From: Lysinibacillus pakistanensis
GTDB taxonomy: Bacteria > Bacillota > Bacilli > Bacillales_A > Planococcaceae
Length of the DNA: 64,000 bases
Direction of reading: 5' to 3'
Assembly (NCBI GenBank): GCA_001312325.1
Contig: BBDJ01000027.1
Coordinates: forward strand, 1-64,000
Part shown: one piece after another, positions 8,877 through 18,591 of the stretch
Position numbering within the stretch: position 1 is the stretch's first letter
Layout: every line of letters starts with the position of its first letter
Notes under the pieces: model-generated
The model's input: the letters and a program-made list of their open reading frames with translations, nothing else
The model's database searches: none
Told to the model about the DNA's origin: nothing
Translations under genes and position numbers: made by a program

Positions 8877-11415
8877 ATGGCAATATTGGTGAAAGAAAAA
8901 AATTCTTTTAGTCGCTGCTGAAAACATTCCTAGTGAATTAAAACAATTAAAACAATGGGTACTGTGGAAGGCAATATGGGACGAGAAGCAAAAAGTATTT
9001 ACCAAAGTTCCATATCGAAGCAATGGAAGGTATAAGGCATATTCTAATAAATCTGAGTCATGGGATACATTTGATAACATTTATGAAGCTTATGAAAATG
9101 GCATTGGAGAAGGTATAGGATTTGTATTATCCGAAACTGATCCATATGCGTGTATTGATATAGATGAAATTTCTAATGTCCATGATTTACCTGAGTTAGC
9201 ACGAGAAATTGTTAATTTATCATATTCAGAACTGTCACCTAGTGGCCAAGGAATTCATATTTGGGTCCGTTATAAACATGATAAAGAGAAATTTATGAAC
9301 AAAAACGTCAAATTAAAGTACGAAATATATGATAGAAAAAGGCTCATTACTATAACTGGTGAATCATTAAATGATCTAGCCATAAGTGAAGGGAAAGAAA
9401 TTGAATCGTTTATTGAAAAAGTATTTAAACGAGAAGAAACCGTCTCTACACTTCCACAACAATCTAATGGACGTGGCCAAGCTGCACTATCTGAATCAGA
9501 GATAATACAAATTGCGGAAAAGAGTAAGACAGGTTCCCGATTTAAATTATTCATGAATGGCGGTTGGGAACAAATTTATGAATCTCAATCTGAAGCAGAT
9601 TTATCTTTTCTAAATGATTTGGCATTTTGGACGAATTGTGATTATCACATGATGGACAGTATCTTTCGAAAATCCTCTTTAATGCGTGATAAGTGGGATC
9701 GAAAACAAAATAAAACAACTTATGGTGATGAACAAATTAACAAGGCAATTCAGGAATGCACAAATACATTTGTTTCAGATCAAAAGGTTGATTTGATTCC
9801 TTACGGATACCAAATAAAACATGGTGCCTTATATCAAATTTCTGAAAAGGTGTTACGTGATGGATCCATAGAGCAGAAGGAACATTTAATTTGCAGTCAA
9901 TCGCCCTTGATCGTGAGATCATTCGAAAATGTTGAAACGGATGATTTGTATTATGAACTGAATTGGAAAGACGAACATCGGCTGAGAAAAGCAATTGTTC
10001 TCGCTTCGCAAATTGGTTCCAGGAAAGAATTAGCTTTGTTATCTAATAGATCACTAGCTGTGACAGAAAACAATGCAAAAAATATGATTGATTACTTTTA
10101 CAGTTATTTAATGCATAACAAATCTAAATTAGCTCGAGAACATTTGGTTAGTCGAATAGGGCATATAAAAGGCTATTTCGTTCATCCTTTGTTGGCTAAT
10201 GAAGTTATGATTAAACCAAATGATTTGGGAGAAAAGCAGCTACTAGAAGCCTTTCAATCGTCAGGAACAGTTCAAGAATGGATTGAACATGTTTTAAGCC
10301 CTATTCAACATCATCCTAGAGCGTTATTGATGGTACTCGCAAGTTTTGCATCTGTTTTATTACATGATTTGAAGCTCCAGCCGTTTGTCATAGATTTTGC
10401 TGGTGAAACTTCCAACGGTAAAACGACTATTCTACGAGCCTGTGCCAGTGTTTGGGGATCGGACACATTAATGAGTGAGTGGAACATTACGAAGGTAGCT
10501 GCAGAGCGTAAAACGACTTTTTTTGAATAGCTTTCCTTTAATATTGGATGATTCACGAAAAGCCAATGAAAAAAACAGTAGGAGATTTCATTTATAACTT
10601 TAGTGGCGGGCGTTCAAAGGGGCGAGGGTCTACCACAGGGAGCCAGCAAGAGTTTACGTGGAATAATATCTTAATCTCTACTGGAGAAGCTAGTTTAACC
10701 ACATACGCTGAACAAAAAGGAGGCGTGGCTGCACGTATTATCTCGATAGAAGGAGTTCCATTTGAAAATGTGAAACCTAGTTTCTTTACTAGCTTACATA
10801 ACGGAATCGACTCTTATTATGGAGAAATCGGCAAGCAGTTTGTAGCGAAATGGCAGCAACATAAAAATAGGCTCATTCCTGAGTTTATGGAATACGTAAA
10901 AGTATGCCAAGAAAAAGCTGAGAGCAATCCAGTTATTGTTCGGGTTGCTAGAAATTTTGCAGTACTAATTTATGTGGGAAAGCTTCTTAATGTGTTCTTT
11001 AAATTAGATATTGATTTGATGCAGCTATACAGGTTATTCGATGAATTAGTCTCTGAAAACAAAGCACTGGACAAGCCAAAGCAATTGCTTGAAATGATGC
11101 TACAGGACTTAGATTCAGATCGTGGATCGATTTTCCGTAAATATGAATTGAGCCGTCCAATGAAAGCAGTTTATAAAGATGGTGTGCTATGGATAACACC
11201 GAATTATTTAAAGGAATTACTAGGTATAGAAGAAAAAACTATCCGAGCTGCATGGCTAAATCGCAATTTCATTGTTGGAAGAGAGGATAAAGGAAAGAGA
11301 GTAGATTATCATTCGAAAAAAAATTAATGGAAAGACCTTTCGCTTAGTATGTGTTAGTAAAGGAATTATCCAGGAGTTAGGATTTGACTTCTCAGAACAA
11401 CTAGAAAGGTATTAG
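8877..11415 (+). CDS. Replication protein: PrimPol plus DUF927 helicase-like domain
   Basis: Predicted primase-polymerase/helicase that would replicate the element, about 844 residues. N-terminal AEP PrimPol motifs: CIDIDEI (D94, D96), SGQGIHIW (H127) and YDRKRLITITG (~151-161). The C-terminal half is DUF927/D5-like AAA+: Walker A GETSNGKTT (~509-517) and Walker B PLILDDS (~552). Four run errors split it: seven A near 8890 (six: VKEKILLVAAE), seven T near 10526, seven A near 10568 and eight A near 11317; repair gives one frame from ATG 8877 (AGGTGAG site) to 11415 (SEQLERY). Followed at once by a GTTAC iteron array, as in replicons where the initiator precedes its origin. Confidence 0.88.
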
Positions 11416-11687
11416 GTTACATGAAGTTACACTAAAAATTTTATTGTTGTAACCTTAGAAAACCTTATATATCAATAGTTTATAAGAATAAGTTACATAA
11501 GTTACAAGGTTACATTAATAAATATATTCACATGTATTTTATTTCAAAGGAAAAACTAACATGAAGAATTATATATAGTGTGTATTTTTTTCTTGTAACC
11601 GTGTAACTTTGTAACTTTTACTGTCGAACCCTTGATATAACTGGATTTAGGAGGTTACAAGTTAGGTTACAAAATAGGGAAGGTTAC
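11416..11687. repeat. GTTAC iteron array, candidate replication origin
   Basis: Twelve copies of GTTAC or its complement GTAAC in 272 bp, in clusters: direct at 11416, 11426; inverted at 11449; direct at 11492, 11501, 11509; inverted at 11595, 11603, 11611; direct at 11654, 11666, 11683. Many extend to AGGTTACAA. Spacing within clusters is 8-17 bp. The array is AT-rich, gene-free and directly follows the PrimPol gene, so an origin is the natural reading. Confidence 0.7.
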
Positions 11688-11694
11688 AAGAAAA

Positions 11695-12018
11695 ATGACC
11701 AGACAATATAAAATTATCCGTTCTTTATCAAAGAAACAACAAGAAGAACAAAAAGCAACATATGTTGCACATATAGAAGGTAAAAAGCCAAATGTAAATA
11801 AAGCAATTATCGTGCCAAATGGTAAGCACTATTTATTAATAGTTCCTAAATGTTTTGCTTGTGGGCTGACACATTTTCATGGTGAAGGATTAGGACCAAG
11901 GGTAGGGCATACAAGATGTGTAGTAGATCGATACGATATCAAGATTGATTGGTCAGATGAAGAAAATATTCGTCTTGCCAAAAGGTACAACATAGAAATG
12001 AAGGAGGCAAAGGGATGA
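11695..12018 (+). CDS. Conserved-looking phage hypothetical protein with Cys/His cluster
   Basis: 107 residues, basic N-terminus, then IIVPNGKHYLLIVPKCFACGLTHFHGEGLGPRVGHTRC. The CxxC...H.H...H...C pattern could bind zinc. I do not recognise the family. Its stop overlaps the next ATG (ATGA at 12015-12018), so the two are translationally coupled. The last iterons lie in its leader. Confidence 0.7.
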   Translation: MTRQYKIIRSLSKKQQEEQKATYVAHIEGKKPNVNKAIIVPNGKHYLLIVPKCFACGLTHFHGEGLGPRVGHTRCVVDRYDIKIDWSDEENIRLAKRYNIEMKEAKG

Positions 12019-12158
12019 AAGAGATACGATGCACTAAGTGTGGGAAGTTATTACTTAAAGCTAATAAAGAATATGAAGTCAGTACGAATGATTGTGAGTT
12101 AGAAGTACAATGTACACGATCAGGCTGCAAGACTATCAATCGTTACAAAGTTAAATAA
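12015..12158 (+). CDS. Com-like zinc-ribbon small protein
   Basis: 47 residues: MKEIRCTKCGKLLLKANKEY then LEVQCTRSGCKTINRYKVK. Two CxxC/CxxxxC knuckles give a zinc ribbon like phage Mu Com, a translational regulator, and similar small proteins in Gram-positive prophages. It starts by ATGA overlap with the previous gene. Confidence 0.75.
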   Translation: MKEIRCTKCGKLLLKANKEYEVSTNDCELEVQCTRSGCKTINRYKVK

Positions 12159-12623
12159 ACATAGAGACTCATGAAGTCCAGTAGCTGCACAGTGATGTGT
12201 ATGTTATTGGACTTTTATTTATTAGGGGGTGTGGTAGTTGCGTTCAATTCGAAGTCCGGCCAGCTTATGGAGTGATGAACAATGAAGGTGTTGTGATCGT
12301 GGGTAATTCCATCGATGCATTAGGAGTGTCTACAGCCTCGTACAAAGCAGATTATATAAATCTTATACCGTAAGTAAGGGAAGGGATGTAACTAAGCTGT
12401 GCGGAAGCTTTAAGGCTGTCATATCAAGTCTTTGGGTCCTTCTAGAGATTTATAATTTATGCGGGGCTTGCGAGCCCCAAAAGTCAGCTGTTTTTGTTTT
12501 AAAAATTTTACTTTCGCTTTCGCTTTGAGAGGTCACAACCCTAGTATTAATCAGTTTTTCATAGTCTGAAAGCGAAAGTAAGGAAAGTATACAAAGCGAA
12601 AGTAAGAAAGGGATTGAGAAAAA
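12159..12623. other. Non-coding region with hairpin, AGCGAAAGT repeats and an ORF remnant
   Basis: Holds: (1) an open frame 12239-12373 reading FEVRPAYGVMNNEGVVIVGN and ending YINLIP; it has a possible ATG at 12275 but no good ribosome site and may be a remnant. (2) A GGGGCT-TGCG-AGCCCC hairpin at 12463-12478 followed by A/T-rich DNA, possibly a terminator. (3) ACTTTCGCTTTC at 12510-12521 inverted to GAAAGCGAAAGT at 12568-12579, with a further AAAGCGAAAGT at 12593-12603 just before the protease gene. The last set looks like regulator sites. Confidence 0.5.
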
Positions 12624-13526
12624 ATGAATATTCATATACGTGGTCCAATCATTTCAGATAGCGAGCAGCCGATTTACGATTATTTCGACATTCCTGCTAC
12701 TAGTCCAGGTGTGATTAATCAACAACTGGAAACTGCTAAAAAAGCAAAGTCATCGACATTGACTGTCTTAATTAATAGTGGAGGGGGTTCTGTTTTCAGT
12801 GCCTCTGAAATCTATACAGCTTTAAAATCCTTTGCTGGAGGAGTAACCATTCAAATTGTGGGTGTAGCTGCAAGTGCTGCATCTGTAATTGCCATGGCTG
12901 GAAGGCGTGTGGAAATGTCTCCTACAGCTCAATTAATGATTCATAACGCAAGTGTTTCTGTCCAGGGGGATTATCGCACAATGAATCATACAAGTGAGTT
13001 TCTTCAAAACATTAACAAGTCAATTATGAATGCTTATACAGCCAAAACAGGTTTGAGTGAAACAAAACTGAAATCCATGATGGACAAAGAGACGTGGATG
13101 AATGCACAGAAAGCGAAAGAATTAGGTTTTATCGATGCGGTCATGTTTGAACAGGAAATAGCAGCTGTTGCAAGTCTTGATATGCCACTGTTAACAAATG
13201 GCGTTTTACCACAGGCTGTTATCGATAAAATGCGTCAGGAGCTAGCGCAAAATAGTAATCATGTAGGAACAAATAATAGAACCATTCCGCCACAAAATAG
13301 AGACATGCAATTATTGAAAGCACATGAAAAAAATCTAAACAATACGGTCATATCTAAACCTAGTAATCCTTCACCTTCTTTTACCAAAGAAGAGGGAGAG
13401 CAAGCTATCCAGGTAGTGAAGGCAATGAAAGCGTTGAGTGAAAAAGGGATAAAGTATGAGAATTTTTCACCAGAGCAAATCATGCAAACATATGGGCTGG
13501 TCGAAGCCTTTACAAAACATCAGTAA
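12624..13526 (+). CDS. ClpP-type prohead (head maturation) protease
   Basis: 300-residue S14-family serine protease of the phage type. Catalytic Ser84 in GVAASAASVIAMAG and His107 in LMIHNAS; VLINSGGGSVFSASEIY forms the oxyanion strand region. The C-terminal ~100 residues (from ~200) are a Q/N/P-rich linker and a helical tail, longer than plain ClpP, as seen in capsid proteases with a scaffold-like extension. In tailed phages this gene sits between portal and major capsid genes, but neither is present here: an orphan. ATG 12624 follows AAGGGATTGAG. Confidence 0.85.
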   Translation: MNIHIRGPIISDSEQPIYDYFDIPATSPGVINQQLETAKKAKSSTLTVLINSGGGSVFSASEIYTALKSFAGGVTIQIVGVAASAASVIAMAGRRVEMSPTAQLMIHNASVSVQGDYRTMNHTSEFLQNINKSIMNAYTAKTGLSETKLKSMMDKETWMNAQKAKELGFIDAVMFEQEIAAVASLDMPLLTNGVLPQAVIDKMRQELAQNSNHVGTNNRTIPPQNRDMQLLKAHEKNLNNTVISKPSNPSPSFTKEEGEQAIQVVKAMKALSEKGIKYENFSPEQIMQTYGLVEAFTKHQ

Positions 13527-13580
13527 AATATCGATTTCAGTTTTACCTATAACAATTAAAAAAAAGAAAGGTGATTCTCT

Positions 13581-14497
13581 ATGTCGAAACAAATAGAATC
13601 CGTTGAAAATATAAAAAGCCTGTTAGATAAATTTTTAGAAAATACTATGAGTACGGTTGCCGCTGAAAAGCAACGTTATGCAAAAGAAGAAAAAAACGCT
13701 TGTTGGAAATATTGAAGAAGTTTTACAGGCAGCAGCCGCTGTTACCTCCCATCTAAAAAGTAAAGTGGATCTTTTAAATGTGGATATTGAAGAAATGTCC
13801 AATAAGCAGCAAGAAGTTGCGAAGGAAATCGCAGAAAAGGAAATGCGAGAGGACCAGGACGGCATTGAAAAATTAGAAGAAGAATTGACGAATGTTACGG
13901 CCAAGAAAATGGCACTGGAAATAAGAAGAGATACGTTAGCTAAACAGGAAACAAATCTAGGTCCAGAAGAAAAGCAAAAAAATTGTGGCAGCCATTCATA
14001 ATTTTGGCGCAATCAAATTTAATTCTACACTTGTGCATGATCGGGTTAAAACTTTAGAAAGTTTAATCAAACAACTAACAACCTACAAAGAGCAACTTGC
14101 ACGAGAAAGCGATGTAGATTTACAAAACTTTAATTCGAAAGCTGCCTTACAGCTTGTAAGTAAACCATTAATCAAGGCTATTTTTACAGAAGAAGCTCGT
14201 AAATATATTAATGAGACAAGAGAAATGAATGCTCATGACTATTCAGGAGTTCAATTTGTTGCCATGTGGTTAGATGATGAAGAAAATAATACGTTTACAG
14301 AGTTTTGTCGTAAATATCATAAAATTGTAACTGATCCACTCGGCGAAAAGGTGTATTACGTGAATAAAGATATTAGACACAACAGTAATCGATATAGACC
14401 AGGAAACATTTTAACTATCTATGACTTAAAGGACTTTACGTCTGAAGGTATTGAGCGTTTAGTAGAAAGTGGCGCCCTTAGCTCGGAAAAATATTGA
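13581..14497 (+). CDS. Coiled-coil protein of the element, unknown function
   Basis: About 304 residues when seven A near 13686-13692 and near 13976-13982 are read as six. The N-terminal half is a long charged coiled coil (HLKSKVDLLNVDIEEMSNKQ ... LEEELTNVTAKKMALEIRRD). The C-terminal half looks globular (NAHDYSGVQFVAMWLDDEENN ... GEKVYYVNKDIRH ... EGIERLVESGALSSEKY). I do not recognise it as an HK97 capsid or scaffold. It lies 54 bp after the protease and ends in its own terminator, suggesting that the two act together. ATG 13581 has AAAGGTGATT upstream. Confidence 0.7.
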
Positions 14498-14523
14498 TAG
14501 GTTCGCTTGTAACTTTGATAGGG

Positions 14524-14546
14524 CCACTCTTCATGAGTGGTCTTTT
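14524..14546 (+). terminator. Terminator CCACTC/GAGTGG
   Basis: Six-bp stem with loop TTCAT and a TCTTTT tail, 27 bp after the coiled-coil gene. Half of it (TTCATGAGTGGTCTTTT) recurs at about 15626-15642 without its left arm, so terminator DNA has been duplicated in the element. Confidence 0.75.
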
Positions 14547-14617
14547 CACTACTAAATTTTGTTTGGCAAATAGCAAGCAATGAAGATTATTAAAAGCGGT
14601 TAAGAAGTGGTGAGATC

Positions 14618-14933
14618 ATGTCATTTTGGTTAAAAGATTATTCCATTCTCCAAAATAAGTTGGACTATTTACAGTTTAAGCTTACAGATAAAGAGCTTTC
14701 TTCTGCTGAGAGAAATGCTGCAGAAGGAGAATTACAATATTGTTTAGACAGGAAAGAGCAATTTGAAAAGTTAGTTTCTAAATTCGATTCTATAGAGCAA
14801 AAAAATTCTTTACGAGAAATATGTGAACAGTAAAACACTCGTACAAATTGCACATGAATTAGGGTACTCCGAACACTATATCCACAATAAGCATTCTCAA
14901 ATAAAGCGATTGATTAAATTCAGTGAAAGTTGA
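14618..14933 (+). CDS. Phage late-regulator-like protein (sigma region 4/DUF1492-like)
   Basis: About 104 residues when seven A near 14799-14805 are read as six: ...FDSIEQKILYEKYVNSKTLVQIAHELGYSEHYIHNKHSQIKRLI. The C-terminal part is an HTH of sigma-70 region 4 type; the N-terminal part is helical (LQNKLDYLQFKLTDKELSS). The architecture is like ArpU/DUF1492 regulators of late genes in Firmicute phages. The next gene follows after 11 bp. Confidence 0.65.
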
Positions 14934-14944
14934 GGTGATGTTCT

Positions 14945-15586
14945 GTGAATCTAGCAATGATTAGTGAAGAATTTGGAGAGCAAATAGCAGCCATTACAGC
15001 TGGAACAAGGTATGAAATAAGTAGTGAGTCGGATAACGATGTTCCAGTGATGGAAGCACGGATCCGTAACACCATGTATTGCTTGTGGAAGGATGCTACG
15101 TCAAAAGAGTTGGCCAAGTATTTAAAACGATCAGCAGAACAATATTTTCAGGAATTGTATGAGTTTTCATACGGTGTTACCTCTTATGATGACGATGTAA
15201 GTATAACTAAAGGAACCGAGCGACTCGCTTTAATGATTATTGCGGAGAAAGAGAACAGGAAACGTCAAATAGACCGCTTAGAGAGGGCGTACGAGCGTTT
15301 TCGCTCTATCTTGGATAGTTTACCCACACAAGATGTGGAAGTGCTAAAACAATACTTTATAGAACGTAAAAAGGTTGATTATGAGTTACTACGTGGAGTA
15401 GTGAAAAAGCATCTTACATTTATTGAGGCATACTATGATAAAGACACAGTAGCTGCAGAGCAACGTTCAAAAGAAATCTCTAAAGACATTGTAGGACCAG
15501 CACCAAAAGTCAAGCCTATAACGGTGCAACAACTGAATAAGAATAAGAAAAGAGCAATGAAGCAATTGAATAAATTGTTTACATAG
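14945..15586 (+). CDS. Phage hypothetical protein, helical, basic C-terminus
   Basis: 213 residues from GTG 14945 (AGGTGATGTTCT upstream). Mostly helical: KGTERLALMIIAEKENRKRQIDRLERAYERFRSILDSL and VKKHLTFIEAYYDK; it ends in a lysine-rich tail (LNKNKKRAMKQLNKLFT). This resembles packaging-stage or ArpU-linked proteins, but I cannot name a family. Terminated at 15587-15614. Confidence 0.65.
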   Translation: MNLAMISEEFGEQIAAITAGTRYEISSESDNDVPVMEARIRNTMYCLWKDATSKELAKYLKRSAEQYFQELYEFSYGVTSYDDDVSITKGTERLALMIIAEKENRKRQIDRLERAYERFRSILDSLPTQDVEVLKQYFIERKKVDYELLRGVVKKHLTFIEAYYDKDTVAAEQRSKEISKDIVGPAPKVKPITVQQLNKNKKRAMKQLNKLFT

Positions 15587-15614
15587 ACACTTACCTTTAG
15601 GTAGGTGTTTTTTT
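15587..15614 (+). terminator. Terminator ACACTTACC/GGTAGGTGT
   Basis: Strong stem followed by seven T directly after the preceding stop. A near-identical hairpin (AACACTTAC...GTAGGTGTT) closes the immunity gene at 18472-18497. Confidence 0.85.
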
Positions 15615-15795
15615 CATTTTCAGCTTCATGAGTGGTCTTTTGTTATTTAAATGTGGGAGCCTTCACACTCTATTAAAGTAAGTAATTTGAATTATATTAA
15701 TTAAGGCATATCCTCTTAGATTATATTTCTTACAAAGTATTTATATGGTAACTTTGGTATATAAAAATATTTTTAGATAAAAAGGAGAGGTGGAA

Positions 15796-17891
15796 ATGAT
15801 ACATAAGTTTTATAAGAAAACATTAATTTGTTTAATGGTAGTGCTTCTTATATTTACATCAAGTATTGATATTTTTGGTTCATCAAAGGCGCATGCAAAC
15901 TTTGTAACTAAACCAATTGAGATCACAGCTAAAAAGACTCTTAAGGATTTAGCTGAACATGTTGCTATTGGAATGGCTGAACAGATTGTGCAAAATTATT
16001 TGATCGATGAGATTATTGATTCAGCTGTTACAAAAGTAGATGCGGGCTTTGCACCTGTTTGTTTGGACAAAAAGGTTAAAGAGCTGAAGGATTGCCCTCC
16101 AGAAAAACTAGCACAAGCAAAACGTGATTTTACTGCTGATGATAAAAATCAGTTAAGAGGTGCCCTAGAGGATGTCATAGAACAAAAAAACATATACAAG
16201 CTACAAGTGGCAAAAGTTTTTAGATTTTTTTTATACCAGTATTTTTGGCTAATGGATTAGTAGCATTTTTCGATAGCTTATTAGATCCTGAGTCAGAAGG
16301 TTTGATTAATGAAGTAGCTCAAGAAGCATTGATTAATGCAGGGTTATTAAGACCGGTGTTTGTACCTCCAGCTGAGGGCAGTTTGGAGCAATTAGATTTT
16401 AGTAAGCATGTGGAGTCAGTGGATGTTAATGTTTTTTTTGACGAACCTTATATATATAGTATGCATTTTGAGTTTGTTATTTTGTTAAAACCTAACGTCA
16501 CTTTAGGTTTTAGTATAGTTGATTCTAACGGTGCTTTAATCGAGAGCTCAAGTTCTACATCATTAACTGTTAGTCCGTATTTTAGAAGTTGGGTTGTGAC
16601 TATATCTGGAGATAAGCCGTATTTTTTACCAGAGGCTCATGGAGTTAATATGTTAGTTCATGGCAATGTGATAGGTCTTAAAAATCCTCCTGTCCTTTGG
16701 CGTAGTGCCAATAGGTATTATGTTATTGAGAATGACTATCAGACTCCGCAATATCCTGCTACGTCCGAAGCTAAAAGATATTTAATGGATTACTGGGGGG
16801 CAATGCTTAAAGATACATCAGTTAACGCAAGAATGAATACTTTACTTGCTATGATGGCTACTAACCCAAGTGCTAATTTCAAGTTTGATGATTCGGTAAA
16901 TGTTAAGTTACCTCCACCGAGAGTAGAAACTGATTATGGTACTCAAACGGCTACTGATAAAATTAAAGATACTGACGGTAAAGTAAAAATACGAGGCATT
17001 GACAGTTATAAATTCACATATCAAGATAAAGACGTTTATCCGTCTGATCAGTCCTCGACAGGTTGGAAAGTTAGAAAGACTGGTGAAGATATAACAGTTG
17101 GAGAGGATGTTTCTGTAAAGGATAAAGATGAAAAAGAACCTGAACCTGAAAAGCCAACAGAACCAAGCAATCCTAGCTGTAATGAGTCGGATGATATGGA
17201 AGTAGATTCAGGTCAGTGTGAGGGCGTTCCTTATTTTGGCTCAAAGCTGGAGTTCATTTTCGGGAATGCAACTGGTAATAAAAAACATATAGAACGTTCC
17301 CTTGCTATGGAACTGCAGCTAAATAGCATTGGTATTTTCGATGATGCAAAAGGCAAGAAACTTGTACTTGATAATTTATCGAATGCTTTCGATGATCCTA
17401 CTAGTATTCGAGAGACACTAGATAATGGTCGAGTAGTCAGAACGTCTGTCCTTAAGGGTCCAAATGGTGAATTGAAAGTCGAATCTGTGTGGGATAAAGA
17501 GAAATTAATATCGGTTAAGCTTGGGGAAGATGTTGTTGAGGAGCCAGAGGATGGTACAGTATGGGAATATATAAATATTACTCAACCATTTTATGATGGT
17601 ACAAAAATACCGAAATCCTTTGAATTAGAAGCAGATGGAGAAAAATTCTGGGTACACCCAAACGGAACAAAACATATGGTCGAGTATATCACAAGAGACG
17701 CAACTTCTCATGGTATGCCGATAAATAGCCAAACTTTATTGACCAGTTTCCATAATTCTGTTAAAGGTGCAGTTAAGGAAGGCATTAAATATGAAGAAAT
17801 TATGAATATAGGCAATTGGGAGTTAATATTTAGTAAGCCACGTGAAGATGGATTACTACCAGTAATAAAGCATGCCGTTTATATGCCGTAG
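15796..17891 (+). CDS. Large secreted protein, putative polymorphic toxin
   Basis: About 697 residues when seven A near 16184-16190 are read as six and eight T near 16225-16232 as seven (EQKTYTSYKWQKFLDFFIPV joins the halves). A signal peptide (MIHKFYKK, hydrophobic core, cleavage near AHA-N at 34/35) predicts export. The middle has an E/P-rich linker (~450) and a CNES...GQCEG pair. C-terminal modules: SKLEFIFGNATGNKKHIERS... (~480-570) and KIPKSFELEADGEKFWVHPN... (~600-697). These resemble, from memory, terminal domains of secreted polymorphic toxins; catalytic chemistry unknown. The small cytosolic neighbour 19 bp downstream fits an immunity protein. ATG 15796 follows GGAGAGGTGG. Confidence 0.65.
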
Positions 17892-17910
17892 CTTGAAGGA
17901 GATATGTTTT

Positions 17911-18414
17911 ATGTTACAAGTAATAGAGTATGAAGAGAGAAAGACTGTAAATATTGAATTTGATTTATATATACCGATTAATATAGAATTCGGTACTTGG
18001 AATATTTCAAAGGAGCCAACAATATATTGGCGAACTGGAGATTTTAAGAAATCTTTAATTGAAATAGGAGTAGGGAAATATACAGGTAAAATTCGTTCCA
18101 TTACACTAACTTTGTGTGAGCATGTACACCATACGGAAAATTTAAGTTTTAAAGATATTAATTATATTAAAGGTTTACCTATTTTTCAAATTGAAGAATC
18201 GATTGATAAGACATATATGGATGAAAAGGGTAAATTGAATGTTTATATAGGAGATGATAAAGTATTGATATTATTTTCAGAAAGTGAAATTATGTCAATT
18301 GTACAAAATGATAATGTAGGATTTGCTATAGACAACGATAAAATGGTTTGTGGCATTATAATTAGTAGTATGGTAGAACATGAAAAGATTTTATTAAAAG
18401 ATGCATTGAAATAA
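17911..18414 (+). CDS. Putative immunity protein for the upstream toxin
   Basis: 167 residues, no signal or membrane segment, acidic, beta-rich pattern: MLQVIEYEERKTVNIEFDLY, PTIYWRTGDFKKSLIEIGVG, TGKIRSITLTLCEHVH, LNVYIGDDKVLILFSESEI. Proteins of this look accompany secreted polymorphic toxins in Bacillales. It begins 19 bp after the toxin stop with GAAGGAGATATG, so it is made from the same message, and ends at a terminator. The role is inferred from position and general resemblance. Confidence 0.6.
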   Translation: MLQVIEYEERKTVNIEFDLYIPINIEFGTWNISKEPTIYWRTGDFKKSLIEIGVGKYTGKIRSITLTLCEHVHHTENLSFKDINYIKGLPIFQIEESIDKTYMDEKGKLNVYIGDDKVLILFSESEIMSIVQNDNVGFAIDNDKMVCGIIISSMVEHEKILLKDALK

Positions 18415-18471
18415 TGTGATGATTAATAAACAAAACCACTCTTATGGGTGGCAATAAATAGGCATTATCAA

Positions 18472-18497
18472 AACACTTACTTCGGTAGGTGTTTTTA
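18472..18497 (+). terminator. Terminator AACACTTAC/GTAGGTGTT
   Basis: Nine-bp stem (one G-T pair), TTCG-type loop, T-run. Ends the toxin-immunity unit. Confidence 0.8.
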
Positions 18498-18591
18498 TTT
18501 ATCACTGAATCAAGTAATTAGGACTGCGAAAATGGTAGTCTCTTTAAAAAAAACGTGGTATTATAATAAATAAATGTAAATGAGGGTAATT

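Noticed and set aside
11416..11687. GTTAC repeats as a CRISPR array
   Set aside because: The unit is only five to nine bases, in both orientations, with uneven spacing and no cas genes.
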